Assembly (NCBI GenBank): GCA_963796325.1
Contig: CAWCLF010000003.1
Span: 434,001 to 498,000 of the forward strand
Source of the DNA: CAVYGN01 sp963796325
Lineage (GTDB): Bacteria > Spirochaetota > Brevinematia > Brevinematales > JAOACQ01
Direction: 5' to 3'
DNA: 64,000 nt
Below are positions 54,207 through 63,495 of the stretch, piece by piece. The position numbers and the translations under genes are program-made. The notes beneath the pieces were generated by a model that saw only the letters and a list, made by a program, of their open reading frames with translations, was not told where the DNA came from and did no database searches. Numbering within the stretch: the stretch's first letter is position 1; each line of letters begins with the position of its first letter.

Positions 54207-55556
54207 CTAAAATTTGAAACCGGCGGCAATTGCCGGGAAAAACTGTTTCGCTCCGAAATCATAACTATAGCCCAGCTTCAAATTGAGCCACATCCATTCC
54301 GCATCCGCATAAACCCCGGCCGAATAGTCGTAGGGCCGGGCGAAACCAGAAGCCGGAAGATATGCGTAATAACCGCCCGAAAGGGCGATCCCCGCCCGGA
54401 AATCCGTCTTCATGTCTCCGAATATGTAAAATCCGGCGTCAAGATAAGGTGAAATCTGGTAAAAGGAATTTTCCCATGAAACCCCGCTTCCCGCTTCGAT
54501 CCAGAAATACCTCCAGGGGAAATATTCAAGCCCTATCCCGGCAAAGGCCGAGCTTCCGGTATAAAACCTGACATGCAGGGGTCCGCCCCATATTTCCTCG
54601 GGTGCGGCATTGACAGTCGCCCCGTCGACGATGTTTATAGGCGACTGGTATATAATGTTAGAATCCTGGTCGATTACGCTTATCGAATGGTTTGTTACGG
54701 CGGACATATTAGTAAAAACCTCGTTCTCGTATGCGGGTCTGCCGTCGACCGAATAGATATATTTTCTGCCCGATATGCCGTAACGTACAGGATTTATCAC
54801 AACCGTGCATGCCGCCGTATAACCGACGGCCAGATCCTGTTTGGCTGCGAGTTTCCCGCTTTCAGTGTAGACGGTGCTGCCGTCCCGGGTCCTTACAAGA
54901 TTGATAATATAAAGCTGCTCTCCCAGAACATTCATGCTCTTTTTATAGTCCTGATTGAATGGGGAATCGATCAGCTTGTTGTTGATATAAATTTCATAAT
55001 TTTCGGGGCCCGGCTTGATATCGAAGTCTATCCTGGCAAGCGTAAAATCGATTTTTAAAACATCGTCGACAACGTTTTTAAGGATCATGTCGATGCAATC
55101 GAAAATTTCGATATCGGTGGGTGTTTCATAGGTTTTTGAGAAAATATTTTTATCGTCTCCCTTCGACCATACTCCTACCCGTAATACGGCTTTTTCGGGT
55201 TTTTTCTGCTTCAGGTAATAGTCCCCGTAAAGGATATAATCGGCGCCATAAACGGCGTCCGGGACAAGATCGTGATTTGTTGTCTCCCATTTCGACAGGA
55301 CCGGCGTGAGGGAGGAAAGGTCTTTCAAAACCCTTTCATCGGGCACATCGAGGGAGGGTATAATCCTCATAAAGTTATATATCGACTTGAACAATACAAG
55401 CTGAAAAGACGTGGATTTCGAACTCTTCACGTCTTTAATGGGAAGGATATAAAATCTGGAAACTTGCTTGACCGGCAGGGACGAAGCTGCCGCGCCGCCG
55501 GTCCATTCTAAAAAAGAAGCTGATATGATAAAAATAGAAAACAGGTATATCTTCAT
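54207..55556 (-). CDS. outer-membrane-like protein, C-terminal beta-barrel
   Basis: 449 aa with a cleavable signal (cleavage near AAASS). Residues 30-150 resemble a CsgG/TolB-like sensor or assembly domain (FYILPIKDVKSSKS, YGADYILYGDYYL), the middle is a PEGA-like beta region (YEIYINNKLIDSPF), and the last about 120 residues alternate aromatic strands ending GFKF with terminal Phe, the outer-membrane barrel signature. Followed after 9 nt by the repeat lipoprotein, so it may anchor or export that protein (inference). Upstream gap 55557-55884 carries only the divergent MFS promoter. Confidence 0.7.
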   Translation of the reverse strand: MKIYLFSIFIISASFLEWTGGAAASSLPVKQVSRFYILPIKDVKSSKSTSFQLVLFKSIYNFMRIIPSLDVPDERVLKDLSSLTPVLSKWETTNHDLVPDAVYGADYILYGDYYLKQKKPEKAVLRVGVWSKGDDKNIFSKTYETPTDIEIFDCIDMILKNVVDDVLKIDFTLARIDFDIKPGPENYEIYINNKLIDSPFNQDYKKSMNVLGEQLYIINLVRTRDGSTVYTESGKLAAKQDLAVGYTAACTVVINPVRYGISGRKYIYSVDGRPAYENEVFTNMSAVTNHSISVIDQDSNIIYQSPINIVDGATVNAAPEEIWGGPLHVRFYTGSSAFAGIGLEYFPWRYFWIEAGSGVSWENSFYQISPYLDAGFYIFGDMKTDFRAGIALSGGYYAYLPASGFARPYDYSAGVYADAEWMWLNLKLGYSYDFGAKQFFPAIAAGFKF

Positions 55557-55819
55557 CGGATTTTACGCAAGCCCCCTGACAATAAGTGAATGTATCCTTA
55601 TACCCCTTTTTTAAAAAGACGATTATTAATAATACCGGTAATATTTTTGATTTCGGAACAAATTAAAAAAAATTGTTTGCACCGGGTTCAGGTAAAATCA
55701 GCCCTAAAAATTCAAGTCCCCCTGAATGCCGCAGAATTATATTATTATGTAAGTCGAATGTCAATATATTGGAACCTTATCATCCGGGAAGTCCCGGTTT
55801 ATATATGTCTTAATATTTA

Positions 55820-55848
55820 TTGAGGTATTTTTACTGCGCCGGTAAAAT
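55820..55848 (+). promoter_or_regulatory. sigma-70-type promoter for the MFS transporter
   Basis: TTGAGG (55820-55825), 17-nt spacer, TAAAAT (55843-55848), about 37 nt before the ATG at 55885. The rest of the 328-nt gap is AT-rich and shows nothing else I can name. Confidence 0.45.
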
Positions 55849-55884
55849 ATCACCCGGTTAAAAATTTTTAGGGGACATTCGGTT

Positions 55885-57168
55885 ATGAGCGTCGATCTTA
55901 AAAAATATTTCGCCAGGAACGCGGCGGCGATTTCATCCGGCGAGTTCCTGTGGGGCCTCGGCCTGCCGGTCGTAATGGAATCGACTTTCGTAACTGTCTT
56001 TTTAAGCTTTGCCGGCGCCACGAATACGCAGATAGGGCTCTCGGGGCTTGTGCTCAGCGTCTCGTTTGCAGCAGTTCCGTTATTTGCCGCCTTTTCCACA
56101 TCGAAAATGCCCTATAAAAAAGGGCCGACCGTCTGGCTCCAGGTTATCGCCTCGGCGGGGATTATTTTCCTTGGCCTGGCATATATCCTGGCGGGATCTA
56201 AGAGCAACGCCTACATGATATTCATTATTTTTTATTCTTTTTTCGCCGTCGGCATAGCTTCGACGATACCTGTCTGGCAGAATTTCATAGTCAAAATATT
56301 CACTCCGAAGGACAGCATCAGGGGCATGTCCGTTATGATGCTTGCCCAGAACTCGGCAAAACTTCTTAGCGGCTTTATCCTGGCGTTAACGATCGGAAAA
56401 TCCGGGATCAGCGTTTATGGCGCAGGGTTCATCTTTGCCGCCGCCGGCCTTTTGTTCCTTGCCGGCTCTTTTGCCTATGCATATGCCGTGGAGGACCGCG
56501 ATAATATCGATCATGACAGAGGCAGGGACCTGCCCGGATATTTCAGTTTCTATATCAGGCATATCCTTAAAAACAGGAATATGGTTTTTTTCCTTCTCCA
56601 GGATATAGAGTTCTCGGCGACGGTCGTTTTCATTTCTTTTTATTCCAGGTTCGCGATAGATTACTGCGGCATACCCGCATCAATGGCATCCGGCGTTTTC
56701 ATAATCATGATCTTCACCGGTGCGGTAATTTCAAACCTCCTGCTGGGCTTTACAAGGAATATTTCACTGAAAGCCCGCTACCTGGCGATCAAGGCCGGGA
56801 CCCTTGCCGGGATGGCGGCGCTCATTCTATTCAGAAGCGAGGCGGCATTTTTTGTTACGAGCCTCCTGCTCGGATTTTCAAGGTCGGGAAGGATCCAGCT
56901 TTACGGCCCAGCGGTAAAGGGGATGTCCGGTCTTGCCGATGCAAGTCCTTATTATGCCATCGCGCCTTTGATAATAATGCCCGTAACTTCCTTATTGCCC
57001 GTTACGATGGGGACCCTCCTGGATAAGCTGTCTTTCATGAAGTCGGGGGCGTTTACCGCCGGTTTTATCTTTCTTTTCATTGTCGCCGGTTTGAGCCTGA
57101 TCCCATTTGCCATGCTCCGGTTCGGGAAAACCGCGGATGAAAAAGCGGCGCCGCCTTCGATGGAATGA
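55885..57168 (+). CDS. MFS transporter
   Basis: 427 aa with 12 predicted transmembrane helices; LSGLVLSVSFAAVPLFAAFSTSKMPYKKGPTVWLQ contains the first-half A-type loop. Substrate unknown; no biosynthetic neighbours. AGGGG precedes the ATG. Related only distantly to the MFS protein at 34576. Confidence 0.8.
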   Translation: MSVDLKKYFARNAAAISSGEFLWGLGLPVVMESTFVTVFLSFAGATNTQIGLSGLVLSVSFAAVPLFAAFSTSKMPYKKGPTVWLQVIASAGIIFLGLAYILAGSKSNAYMIFIIFYSFFAVGIASTIPVWQNFIVKIFTPKDSIRGMSVMMLAQNSAKLLSGFILALTIGKSGISVYGAGFIFAAAGLLFLAGSFAYAYAVEDRDNIDHDRGRDLPGYFSFYIRHILKNRNMVFFLLQDIEFSATVVFISFYSRFAIDYCGIPASMASGVFIIMIFTGAVISNLLLGFTRNISLKARYLAIKAGTLAGMAALILFRSEAAFFVTSLLLGFSRSGRIQLYGPAVKGMSGLADASPYYAIAPLIIMPVTSLLPVTMGTLLDKLSFMKSGAFTAGFIFLFIVAGLSLIPFAMLRFGKTADEKAAPPSME

Positions 57169-57171
57169 TGA

Positions 57172-57190
57172 ATCCGCGGATTGCGCAGAT
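57172..57190 (+). repeat. short interspersed repeat, copy 3
   Basis: ATCCGCGGATTGCGCAGAT, related to copies 1 and 2; a reversed part (TCTGCGGAT) lies at 57235-57243. Confidence 0.5.
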
Positions 57191-57193
57191 AAG

Positions 57194-57214
57194 TCCCTGA
57201 GCAGAGCTCAGGGA
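57194..57214 (+). terminator. stem-loop after the MFS gene
   Basis: TCCCTGAG and CTCAGGGA form an 8-bp stem with a 5-nt loop, 26 nt after the MFS stop. No T-run follows, so termination is possible but not certain. Confidence 0.45.
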
Positions 57215-57273
57215 GAACACCGGAACCATGCATGTCTGCGGATCTGCTCATTGCCCGCGCCCTTCCTGTAAAA

Positions 57274-57302
57274 TTGACAAAACCGATCATATTTAATACA
57301 AT
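57274..57302 (+). promoter_or_regulatory. sigma-70 promoter of the nitronate-monooxygenase-like gene
   Basis: TTGACA (57274-57279), 17-nt spacer, TACAAT (57297-57302): perfect -35 and a -10 with one mismatch, the best sigma-70 promoter in the window together with that of frr. Confidence 0.65.
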
Positions 57303-57363
57303 AATTACTTAAAAAAACGACATAAAGGGATCATACCGCATTATTTAAAATTATGGAGACGAT

Positions 57364-58383
57364 ATGAGTATTTCCGAAAAGCTCTGGAAGAGGGGTTCTG
57401 AATTCCTCGGCGTTAAATATCCCATAATGGCCGGGGCGATGACCTGGATTTCCAACTTCGAACTGGCCAGCGCGGTGAGCTCTAACGGGGCCTTCCCCGT
57501 CCTTGCTGGCGGGAATATGGACCCCGATCTTTTTGAAAAGGAAGTCGAGAGGTGCGTAAAAAACCTCAAAACTTCCTTCGCAGTCAACCTCATAACGATA
57601 GCGCCCAATTACAGAAAGCAGTACGAGATCGTACAGGGTAAAAACGTTCCCATAGTGATATTTGCGGGGAATTTCCCGAAAAAGTCCGATGTGGACGGAA
57701 TGAAACCGAAGGGCAAAAAGACCATGGCATTCGCGTCGAGCGGGCAGATCACCGACCAGATGATAAGGTTCGGGATAGACGCCCTGATCCTCGAAGGCAG
57801 CGAGGCCGGCGGGCATATCGGCTACGTTTCTACTATGATACTTCTACAGCAGATACTTTTCAGCACCGATAAGGTCCCCGTGTTTATCGCCGGCGGGATA
57901 GGTACAGGCAAAATGATCGCCCACCTCCTCCTGATGGGGGCGTCGGGCGTGCAGCTTGGGACCCGGTTCGTTGTCAGCGAGGAATGCACCGCCCATGAGA
58001 AATTCAAGGAAGCTTTCATAAAAGCCAAGGCAAGGCATGCAATAGCGACCCCCCAGTACGACTCCAGGCTCCCTGTAGTTTCCGTCAGGGCGCTTAAAAA
58101 CAAGGGCACGGAAAATTTCGGGAAACTCCAGCTCGAACTCATAAAGAAGCTTGAAAGGGGCGAGATATCGAGGGAGGAAGCCCAGTTCGAAGTCGAGCGT
58201 TACTGGGTCGGCGGGCTCCGCAAGGGAGTCGTCGACGGAGACATCGAGAACGGGTCCCTAATGTCCGGCCAGAGCGTTGGCCTTGTCGAAAAGATACAGC
58301 CCATATGCGAGATAATAAATGAGCTTGTAAGGGATACGGAGAAGGAACTTCAAAGAATTAAAAGCCTTATGCATGGAATATAG
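57364..58383 (+). CDS. nitronate monooxygenase-like FMN enzyme
   Basis: 339-aa TIM-barrel flavoprotein of the nitronate monooxygenase/2-nitropropane dioxygenase superfamily, which also holds the enoyl-ACP reductase FabK. Seen: YPIMAGAMTWISNFELASAVSSNGAFPVLAGGN, ALILEGSEAGGHIGYVS (FMN region), AGGIGTGKMIAHLLLMGASGVQLGTRFV. Placed before etfBA and an acyl-CoA dehydrogenase, a FabK-like or acyl-CoA-related reductase role is plausible; the exact reaction is open. A terminator follows. Confidence 0.78.
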   Translation: MSISEKLWKRGSEFLGVKYPIMAGAMTWISNFELASAVSSNGAFPVLAGGNMDPDLFEKEVERCVKNLKTSFAVNLITIAPNYRKQYEIVQGKNVPIVIFAGNFPKKSDVDGMKPKGKKTMAFASSGQITDQMIRFGIDALILEGSEAGGHIGYVSTMILLQQILFSTDKVPVFIAGGIGTGKMIAHLLLMGASGVQLGTRFVVSEECTAHEKFKEAFIKAKARHAIATPQYDSRLPVVSVRALKNKGTENFGKLQLELIKKLERGEISREEAQFEVERYWVGGLRKGVVDGDIENGSLMSGQSVGLVEKIQPICEIINELVRDTEKELQRIKSLMHGI

Positions 58384-58394
58384 AATTAACGGTG

Positions 58395-58422
58395 GAGACG
58401 CTTTAAGAGCGTCTCTATTTTT
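58395..58422 (+). terminator. rho-independent terminator
   Basis: GAGACGCT and AGCGTCTC form an 8-bp stem with a small loop, followed by TATTTTTA. Located between the nitronate-monooxygenase-like gene and etfB. Confidence 0.8.
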
Positions 58423-58450
58423 ATGCCGATCGAAATAAAGGAGGAATCAA

Positions 58451-59323
58451 GTGTCATATAATATTGCCGTTCTGGTAAAACAGGTTCCGGACACCCACAA
58501 TATTACGGGAAAAGCCATGAAGGACGACGGCACGGTCAACCGCCAGGCCCTTCCCGCCATTTACAATCCTGAAGATCTGAACGCCCTTGAAGAAGCGCTT
58601 TCCATCAAGGAAACTCTTGGCGCAAAGGTGACGGTCATTACTATGGGGCCTCCCAACGCGGCCCAGGTATTGCGCGAAAGCCTCTACCGCGGCGCCGACG
58701 ACGTCGTTTTGATAACGGACAGGGTCTTTGCAGGCGCCGATACGCTGGCGACCTCTTACGTGCTGAGCCTCGCCGTTAAAAAACTGGGGAAGGTCGATAT
58801 CGTAATGTGCGGAAGACAGGCAATAGACGGGGATACAGCCCAGGTCGGGCCCCAGTCGGCTGAAAAACTTAAAATGAACCAAATGACATGCGTCAATAAG
58901 ATAGTATCCCTTAAAAAGGACTCGATCACGGTAGAAAGATCGATAGAAGGCGGGTATGAAGTCCTGACTGCAAAGCTTCCGGTTTTATTGACCATAACGG
59001 GCGAAGCGAATACGCCCAGATCCGCCTCGGCCAAAAAACTCCTGGCATACAAGCATGCTATGACGCCGCTGGAACTCGAGAACCTCGAGGAAGCGTACAT
59101 CAGCGCAAATGAAATAACCGATTCGCATGCCCTTATAAAGCTCTGGGACCACAAGGAAATAGGGGCGAGCCCCGAGCAGTGCGGACTTCCGGGTTCTCCG
59201 ACAAAGGTAAAACAGATAGAATCGATCGTCCTCGGAGCGCAGGAATTCAAAAAGATCGAGAACACGAAGGAGGGGCTCGGAGAGCTTATTTCGGAACTTA
59301 TGAAGGAACATATTTTAGGTTAA
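58451..59323 (+). CDS. etfB: electron transfer flavoprotein beta subunit
   Basis: 290 aa. AANH-like fold with the family start VLVKQVPDT, NPEDLNALEEAL, and the AMP-binding loop GRQAIDGDTAQVGPQSAEKL. Longer than the usual 250-265 aa, with a C-terminal helix that wraps EtfA. Pairs with etfA and an acyl-CoA dehydrogenase to pass electrons between acyl-CoA and the quinone or ferredoxin pool; bifurcation cannot be judged here. GTG start with AAGGAGG upstream. Confidence 0.93.
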   Translation: MSYNIAVLVKQVPDTHNITGKAMKDDGTVNRQALPAIYNPEDLNALEEALSIKETLGAKVTVITMGPPNAAQVLRESLYRGADDVVLITDRVFAGADTLATSYVLSLAVKKLGKVDIVMCGRQAIDGDTAQVGPQSAEKLKMNQMTCVNKIVSLKKDSITVERSIEGGYEVLTAKLPVLLTITGEANTPRSASAKKLLAYKHAMTPLELENLEEAYISANEITDSHALIKLWDHKEIGASPEQCGLPGSPTKVKQIESIVLGAQEFKKIENTKEGLGELISELMKEHILG

Positions 59324-59335
59324 CGGGAGATTATT

Positions 59336-60364
59336 ATGAAAACGAATGAAGTATGGATTTATATAGAACAGAATAACGGGAAGATCGCCGATGTAAGCCT
59401 TGAACTTCTCGGCAAGGGCAGCGAACTGGCGAAAAGGCTCGGGGTCAAAACAGGGGCCGTTCTTATCGGCAGCAAAGTCGGGGTTTTGGCTGAAACCCTT
59501 ATCAAGTACGGGGCCGACAAGGTTTATCTCGCGGAATCGGAAAAGCTCGGGGATTACCTGACACTCCCTTATGCAAGCATAATGGTCAGCCTGATCAGGG
59601 AATACGGGCCGCAGATCGCGCTTTACGGCGCTTCGACGACCGGAAGGGATATCGCCCCCCGCATAGCCTCGGAACTGAGGGTGGGCCTGACAGCCGACTG
59701 CACAAATCTCCAGATCGGCGACTACACCAAGCCTTCGTCAAAGGAAGGAGACGTCCTTTACAAGGACATACTTTACCAGATACGTCCGGCTTTCGGCGGA
59801 AACATCATCGCCACTATCGTGAGCCCGGACCACAGGCCCCAGATGGCTACGGTCAGGGAAGGCGTGATGAAGATGAATAACCCCGATCCTTCAAGGAAGG
59901 GGGAAATAGTGGAGCATAAGCCCGAACTCCCCGAAGGGCTTTTCATAACTGAAATAGTGAAGAAAATACAGCGTGAAAAAACAGTAGACCTGAAATCGGC
60001 CGGCATCATCGTGTCGGGCGGCATGGGCGTGGGTTCGAAGGAAAATTTCAAGCTCATACACGAACTTGCCCATGTGCTTGGCGCACAGGTCGGAGGGTCG
60101 CGCGCGGCTGTGGACGCAGGGTTCATCCCCAAGGACCACCAGGTCGGCCAGACCGGAACGACGGTAAGGCCCAAGCTCTATATAGCGGTAGGAATCTCAG
60201 GACAGATACAGCATATGGCCGGGATGAAGGAATCCAACCGCATCATAGCGATAAACAGCGATGCCGGCGCCCCGATTTTCGGGATAGCCCATTACGGCAT
60301 TGTCGGGGACCTGAACGACGTACTGCCGAAGTTAATCGAAACCTATAAATCATTAATGAAGTAA
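59336..60364 (+). CDS. etfA: electron transfer flavoprotein alpha subunit
   Basis: 342 aa; carries the FAD of ETF. Seen: the C-terminal domain signature SGGMGVGSKENFKLI, GGSRAAVDAGFI, HQVGQTG and LYIAVGISGQIQHMAGM, followed by INSDAGAPIF. Starts 12 nt after etfB and ends 10 nt before the dehydrogenase, one operon. Confidence 0.93.
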   Translation: MKTNEVWIYIEQNNGKIADVSLELLGKGSELAKRLGVKTGAVLIGSKVGVLAETLIKYGADKVYLAESEKLGDYLTLPYASIMVSLIREYGPQIALYGASTTGRDIAPRIASELRVGLTADCTNLQIGDYTKPSSKEGDVLYKDILYQIRPAFGGNIIATIVSPDHRPQMATVREGVMKMNNPDPSRKGEIVEHKPELPEGLFITEIVKKIQREKTVDLKSAGIIVSGGMGVGSKENFKLIHELAHVLGAQVGGSRAAVDAGFIPKDHQVGQTGTTVRPKLYIAVGISGQIQHMAGMKESNRIIAINSDAGAPIFGIAHYGIVGDLNDVLPKLIETYKSLMK

Positions 60365-60374
60365 GGAGCTCAAT

Positions 60375-62096
60375 ATGCCGAATTTTTATAAAGACAACGA
60401 CGATATCCAGTTTCATATGAAAACAATGGACCTCGAAAGGGTCATAAAGCTTAAAGAAAACGATTTCGAGGACAAAGGGAAATACGATTACGCGCCCGTA
60501 AATGAGCTGGATGCGAAGGATTCGTACGATAAAATCCTTGATATTACCGGAGACCTGGCAGGGAATTACATTGCGCCGCGCGCTGCGGGAGTCGACGAAG
60601 AAGGGGCGCATTTCGAGAACGGTCAGGTCAGGTACGCCAAGGGTATGGAGGAATCCCTCGACATGCTTAAGAAAGCCGATCTCATGGGCTTCACGCTGCC
60701 CAGGAAATACGGCGGATTGAACTGCCCGGTAACAATATACGTAATAGCGACCGAAATGGTCTCGAGGGCGGACGCGTCCCTTATGAACCTGTTCGGGCTT
60801 CAGGATATCGCGGAAACCATAAACCTGTTCGCCGAAGAGGACCAGAGGATGCGGTACCTTCCGCGGTTCTGCTCGGGAGAAGTGACGGGATCCATGGCGC
60901 TCACCGAACCTGACGCAGGGAGCGACCTGCAGTCCGTACAGCTCAAGGCGTACCAGGATGAAAAGGGGACCTGGAGGCTTAAAGGAGTCAAGCGCTTTAT
61001 AACCAACGGCTGCGGCCATATATCGCTTGTCCTTGCGAGGAGCGAGGAAGGATCGACAGACGGCCGCGGGCTGTCCATGTTCATCTACGAAAGGGACGAA
61101 AAGATGAAGATAAGAAGGATCGAGAATAAATTGGGCATTCACGGCTCGCCCACCTGCGAACTCCAGTTCAACGACGCGCCCGCCGAACTCTGCGGAAAGA
61201 GGAGAATGGGGCTGATAAAGTATGTTATGTCCCTGATGAACGGCGCCAGGATCGCCATTGCGGCGCAGGGCCTGGGCATAGCCGAAGCGGCTTACGCAGA
61301 AGCCGACCAGTATGCGAAAGACAGGGTCCAGTTCAAGAAATCGATCAGGGAAATGATCCCTGTAAGCGAACTATTAGTCAATATGCGCGTCAAGATCGAG
61401 GCGGCCAGAACCCTCCTTTACGAAACTGCGAGGATTGTGGATATCAAGAACGGCCTCGAGCACCGGAGCGAAAAGAGCGAGGAAAAGGCGAAGGAATTAA
61501 GGGACGAGCTTAAAAAATACACGGCGCTGGCTGCGCTTTTTACCCCCATTGCGAAGGCTTTCAATACCGAAGTTGCAAACCAGGTGGCGTACGATACGAT
61601 CCAGATACATGGCGGCACCGGGTTCATGAAAGAATTCAATGCCGAAAGACACTACAGGGATGCAAGGATCACGAACATTTACGAAGGGACCACCCAGCTC
61701 CAGGTCGTAGCGGCCATCGGGGGCATAGTCAAGGGTACGGCCATGGACAAGCTTAACGAGTACGACTCCGGTTTCGATTTTAACGGCCTTGAATTCCTGT
61801 GCAAGCCCCTGAGGGAAATGAAAGAATATACTGAAAAAGCGATATCCTTCGTAAGGACAAGGAACGACAGTCTTTACCAGGATTACCATTCAAGGAGGCT
61901 GGTGGAGATGACGACCGATACGATAATCGGTTATCTCATGCTCCGCGACGCAGCCAGGTCCGAGAGGAAAAAGGATGTTGCGAAGCTCTTCATAGAATTC
62001 GCTCTTCCCGGCGTTAAAATGAAGCATGACCTGATCACCGGGAACACCCAGCATTTCCTGGAAAAAAAGCAGGAACTGCTCGACGGCAGGAATTGA
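60375..62096 (+). CDS. acyl-CoA dehydrogenase
   Basis: 573-aa FAD flavoprotein. Seen: GSMALTEPDAGSDLQS (FAD/substrate binding), RFITNG, MNGARIAIAAQGLGIAEAAYAEA, IQIHGGTGFM and ARITNIYEGTTQLQ with the catalytic-base Glu. Longer than the 380-aa short/medium types through an N-terminal extension and a C-terminal helical domain (about residues 450-573). Electron partner is the adjacent ETF. Substrate unknown; the window also has an acyl-CoA synthetase. Confidence 0.92.
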   Translation: MPNFYKDNDDIQFHMKTMDLERVIKLKENDFEDKGKYDYAPVNELDAKDSYDKILDITGDLAGNYIAPRAAGVDEEGAHFENGQVRYAKGMEESLDMLKKADLMGFTLPRKYGGLNCPVTIYVIATEMVSRADASLMNLFGLQDIAETINLFAEEDQRMRYLPRFCSGEVTGSMALTEPDAGSDLQSVQLKAYQDEKGTWRLKGVKRFITNGCGHISLVLARSEEGSTDGRGLSMFIYERDEKMKIRRIENKLGIHGSPTCELQFNDAPAELCGKRRMGLIKYVMSLMNGARIAIAAQGLGIAEAAYAEADQYAKDRVQFKKSIREMIPVSELLVNMRVKIEAARTLLYETARIVDIKNGLEHRSEKSEEKAKELRDELKKYTALAALFTPIAKAFNTEVANQVAYDTIQIHGGTGFMKEFNAERHYRDARITNIYEGTTQLQVVAAIGGIVKGTAMDKLNEYDSGFDFNGLEFLCKPLREMKEYTEKAISFVRTRNDSLYQDYHSRRLVEMTTDTIIGYLMLRDAARSERKKDVAKLFIEFALPGVKMKHDLITGNTQHFLEKKQELLDGRN

Positions 62097-62117
62097 ACCC
62101 TGCCGACCGGATTTTGC

Positions 62118-62146
62118 TTGATAAGTTCGGAGTTAATGATTATAAT
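62118..62146 (+). promoter_or_regulatory. sigma-70 promoter of frr-uppS-cdsA
   Basis: TTGATA (62118-62123), 17-nt spacer, perfect TATAAT (62141-62146), with transcription starting about 25 nt before the frr ATG. Confidence 0.7.
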
Positions 62147-62177
62147 ATAATTTGTTAATCGCGGAGGAGGGAAAAAG

Positions 62178-62744
62178 ATGGTTGAGGAATACGTTAAGCT
62201 GAAAAAAGATGCCAACGAAAGAATGGATAAAACTATTCAGCATTTAAAAGACGAATTCAAGAAAATGCGGACAGGCAGGGCCAATATCGCGATGGTGGAA
62301 GACATACGCTTCGACTACTACGGAAACCAGACGCCGATCAAACAGGCCGCATCCCTGTCAACCCCCGATCCGCATACTATCGCCATAGATCCCTGGGATA
62401 AAAGCGCTCTCAAGGCCATCGAAAAGGGCATATCCGATTCAGGCATGGGTTTTAACGCGGTGAACGACGGGAAGCTCATCAGGGTAATAATACCCCCCAT
62501 GACGGAAGAAACGAAGCTCGAATATGTAAAAAAGGTGAAAGAAACGGCCGAAGAGGCCAAGGTAGCCATACGCAACGAAAGAAGGGACATCAACGCCCAT
62601 GTAAAAAAAATGGCGAAGGACGGCCATTTCAGCGAAGACGACGAAAGACAGGAGCTCGACGAGATCCAGAAGGTCACCGACAAGCACATGGAAACCATAG
62701 ACGATCTCCTCGGGAAAAAAGAAAAAGAGATAATGGAAATTTAA
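62178..62744 (+). CDS. frr: ribosome recycling factor
   Basis: 188 aa. Splits post-termination ribosomes with EF-G. Seen: FKKMRTGRANIAMVEDIRFDYYGN, STPDPHTIAIDPWDKS, GKLIRVIIPPMTEE and IRNERRDINAHVKKM, in the family order. GGAGGAGGG precedes the ATG. Followed by uppS and cdsA, the common frr-uppS-cdsA order. Confidence 0.95.
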   Translation: MVEEYVKLKKDANERMDKTIQHLKDEFKKMRTGRANIAMVEDIRFDYYGNQTPIKQAASLSTPDPHTIAIDPWDKSALKAIEKGISDSGMGFNAVNDGKLIRVIIPPMTEETKLEYVKKVKETAEEAKVAIRNERRDINAHVKKMAKDGHFSEDDERQELDEIQKVTDKHMETIDDLLGKKEKEIMEI

Positions 62745-62748
62745 AGGA

Positions 62749-63477
62749 ATGCGTTTTTATAACCTCGATATCGATGAAAACGCCCTCCCGGTGCATATGG
62801 GAATCATAATGGACGGCAACGGGAGATGGGCCGCAAAGAGAGGCCTCCCCCGCATACAGGGCCATGTGAAAGGCTACAAAGTACTGAAAAAGATCATTGA
62901 ATTCAACAGAAAGGTCGGGATCAAGTTTATCTCGGTTTACGCCTTTTCAACAGAAAACTGGAACAGGCCCAGGGAAGAGGTCGAATTTTTAATGGGCCTG
63001 GCCAGAGACCTGATCGCGGAGTATACACAGACACTGCTTAAGAACGATATAAGGCTCATGGTGACCGGGACCAGGGACAATCTCGACAGGGAATTCGTCG
63101 AACTCCTGGATGAATCGATAAAAAAAACCGAAGACTGCCGGTCTTATGTCCTCAATATAGTTTTCAATTACGGGGGCAGGAGGGAGATACTGGACGCCGC
63201 GAAGAAAATAGCGGCCGATATCAGCGGAGGGAAAGTAGATCCCGTGAAAGTCGACGAGAGCTCTTTCAGGGAATACCTGTACCAGCCCGGCCTGCCGGAT
63301 GTCGACCTGGTCATAAGGACAAGCGGGGAGTACAGGCTTTCAAACTTCCTGATCTGGCAGTCCAGCTATGCCGAATTTTATTTCACGAAGAGGTTATGGC
63401 CTGATTTTACGGGGCGCGATTTTATAAGGGCCGTTTTCAGTTTTCAGGCAAGACACAGGAGATTCGGCAGCATATAG
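62749..63477 (+). CDS. uppS: undecaprenyl diphosphate synthase (cis-prenyltransferase)
   Basis: 242 aa; makes the C55 carrier lipid for peptidoglycan and O-antigen from FPP and IPP. Seen: HMGIIMDGNGRWAAKRGL (catalytic Asp and Asn), RIQGHVKGYK, FSTENWNRP, and LVIRTSGEYRLSNFLIWQSSYAEFYF. The start is 4 nt after frr and has only a weak own ribosome site, so it is probably coupled. Confidence 0.94.
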   Translation: MRFYNLDIDENALPVHMGIIMDGNGRWAAKRGLPRIQGHVKGYKVLKKIIEFNRKVGIKFISVYAFSTENWNRPREEVEFLMGLARDLIAEYTQTLLKNDIRLMVTGTRDNLDREFVELLDESIKKTEDCRSYVLNIVFNYGGRREILDAAKKIAADISGGKVDPVKVDESSFREYLYQPGLPDVDLVIRTSGEYRLSNFLIWQSSYAEFYFTKRLWPDFTGRDFIRAVFSFQARHRRFGSI

Positions 63478-63495
63478 GAAATCCGGGGGCTTAAC

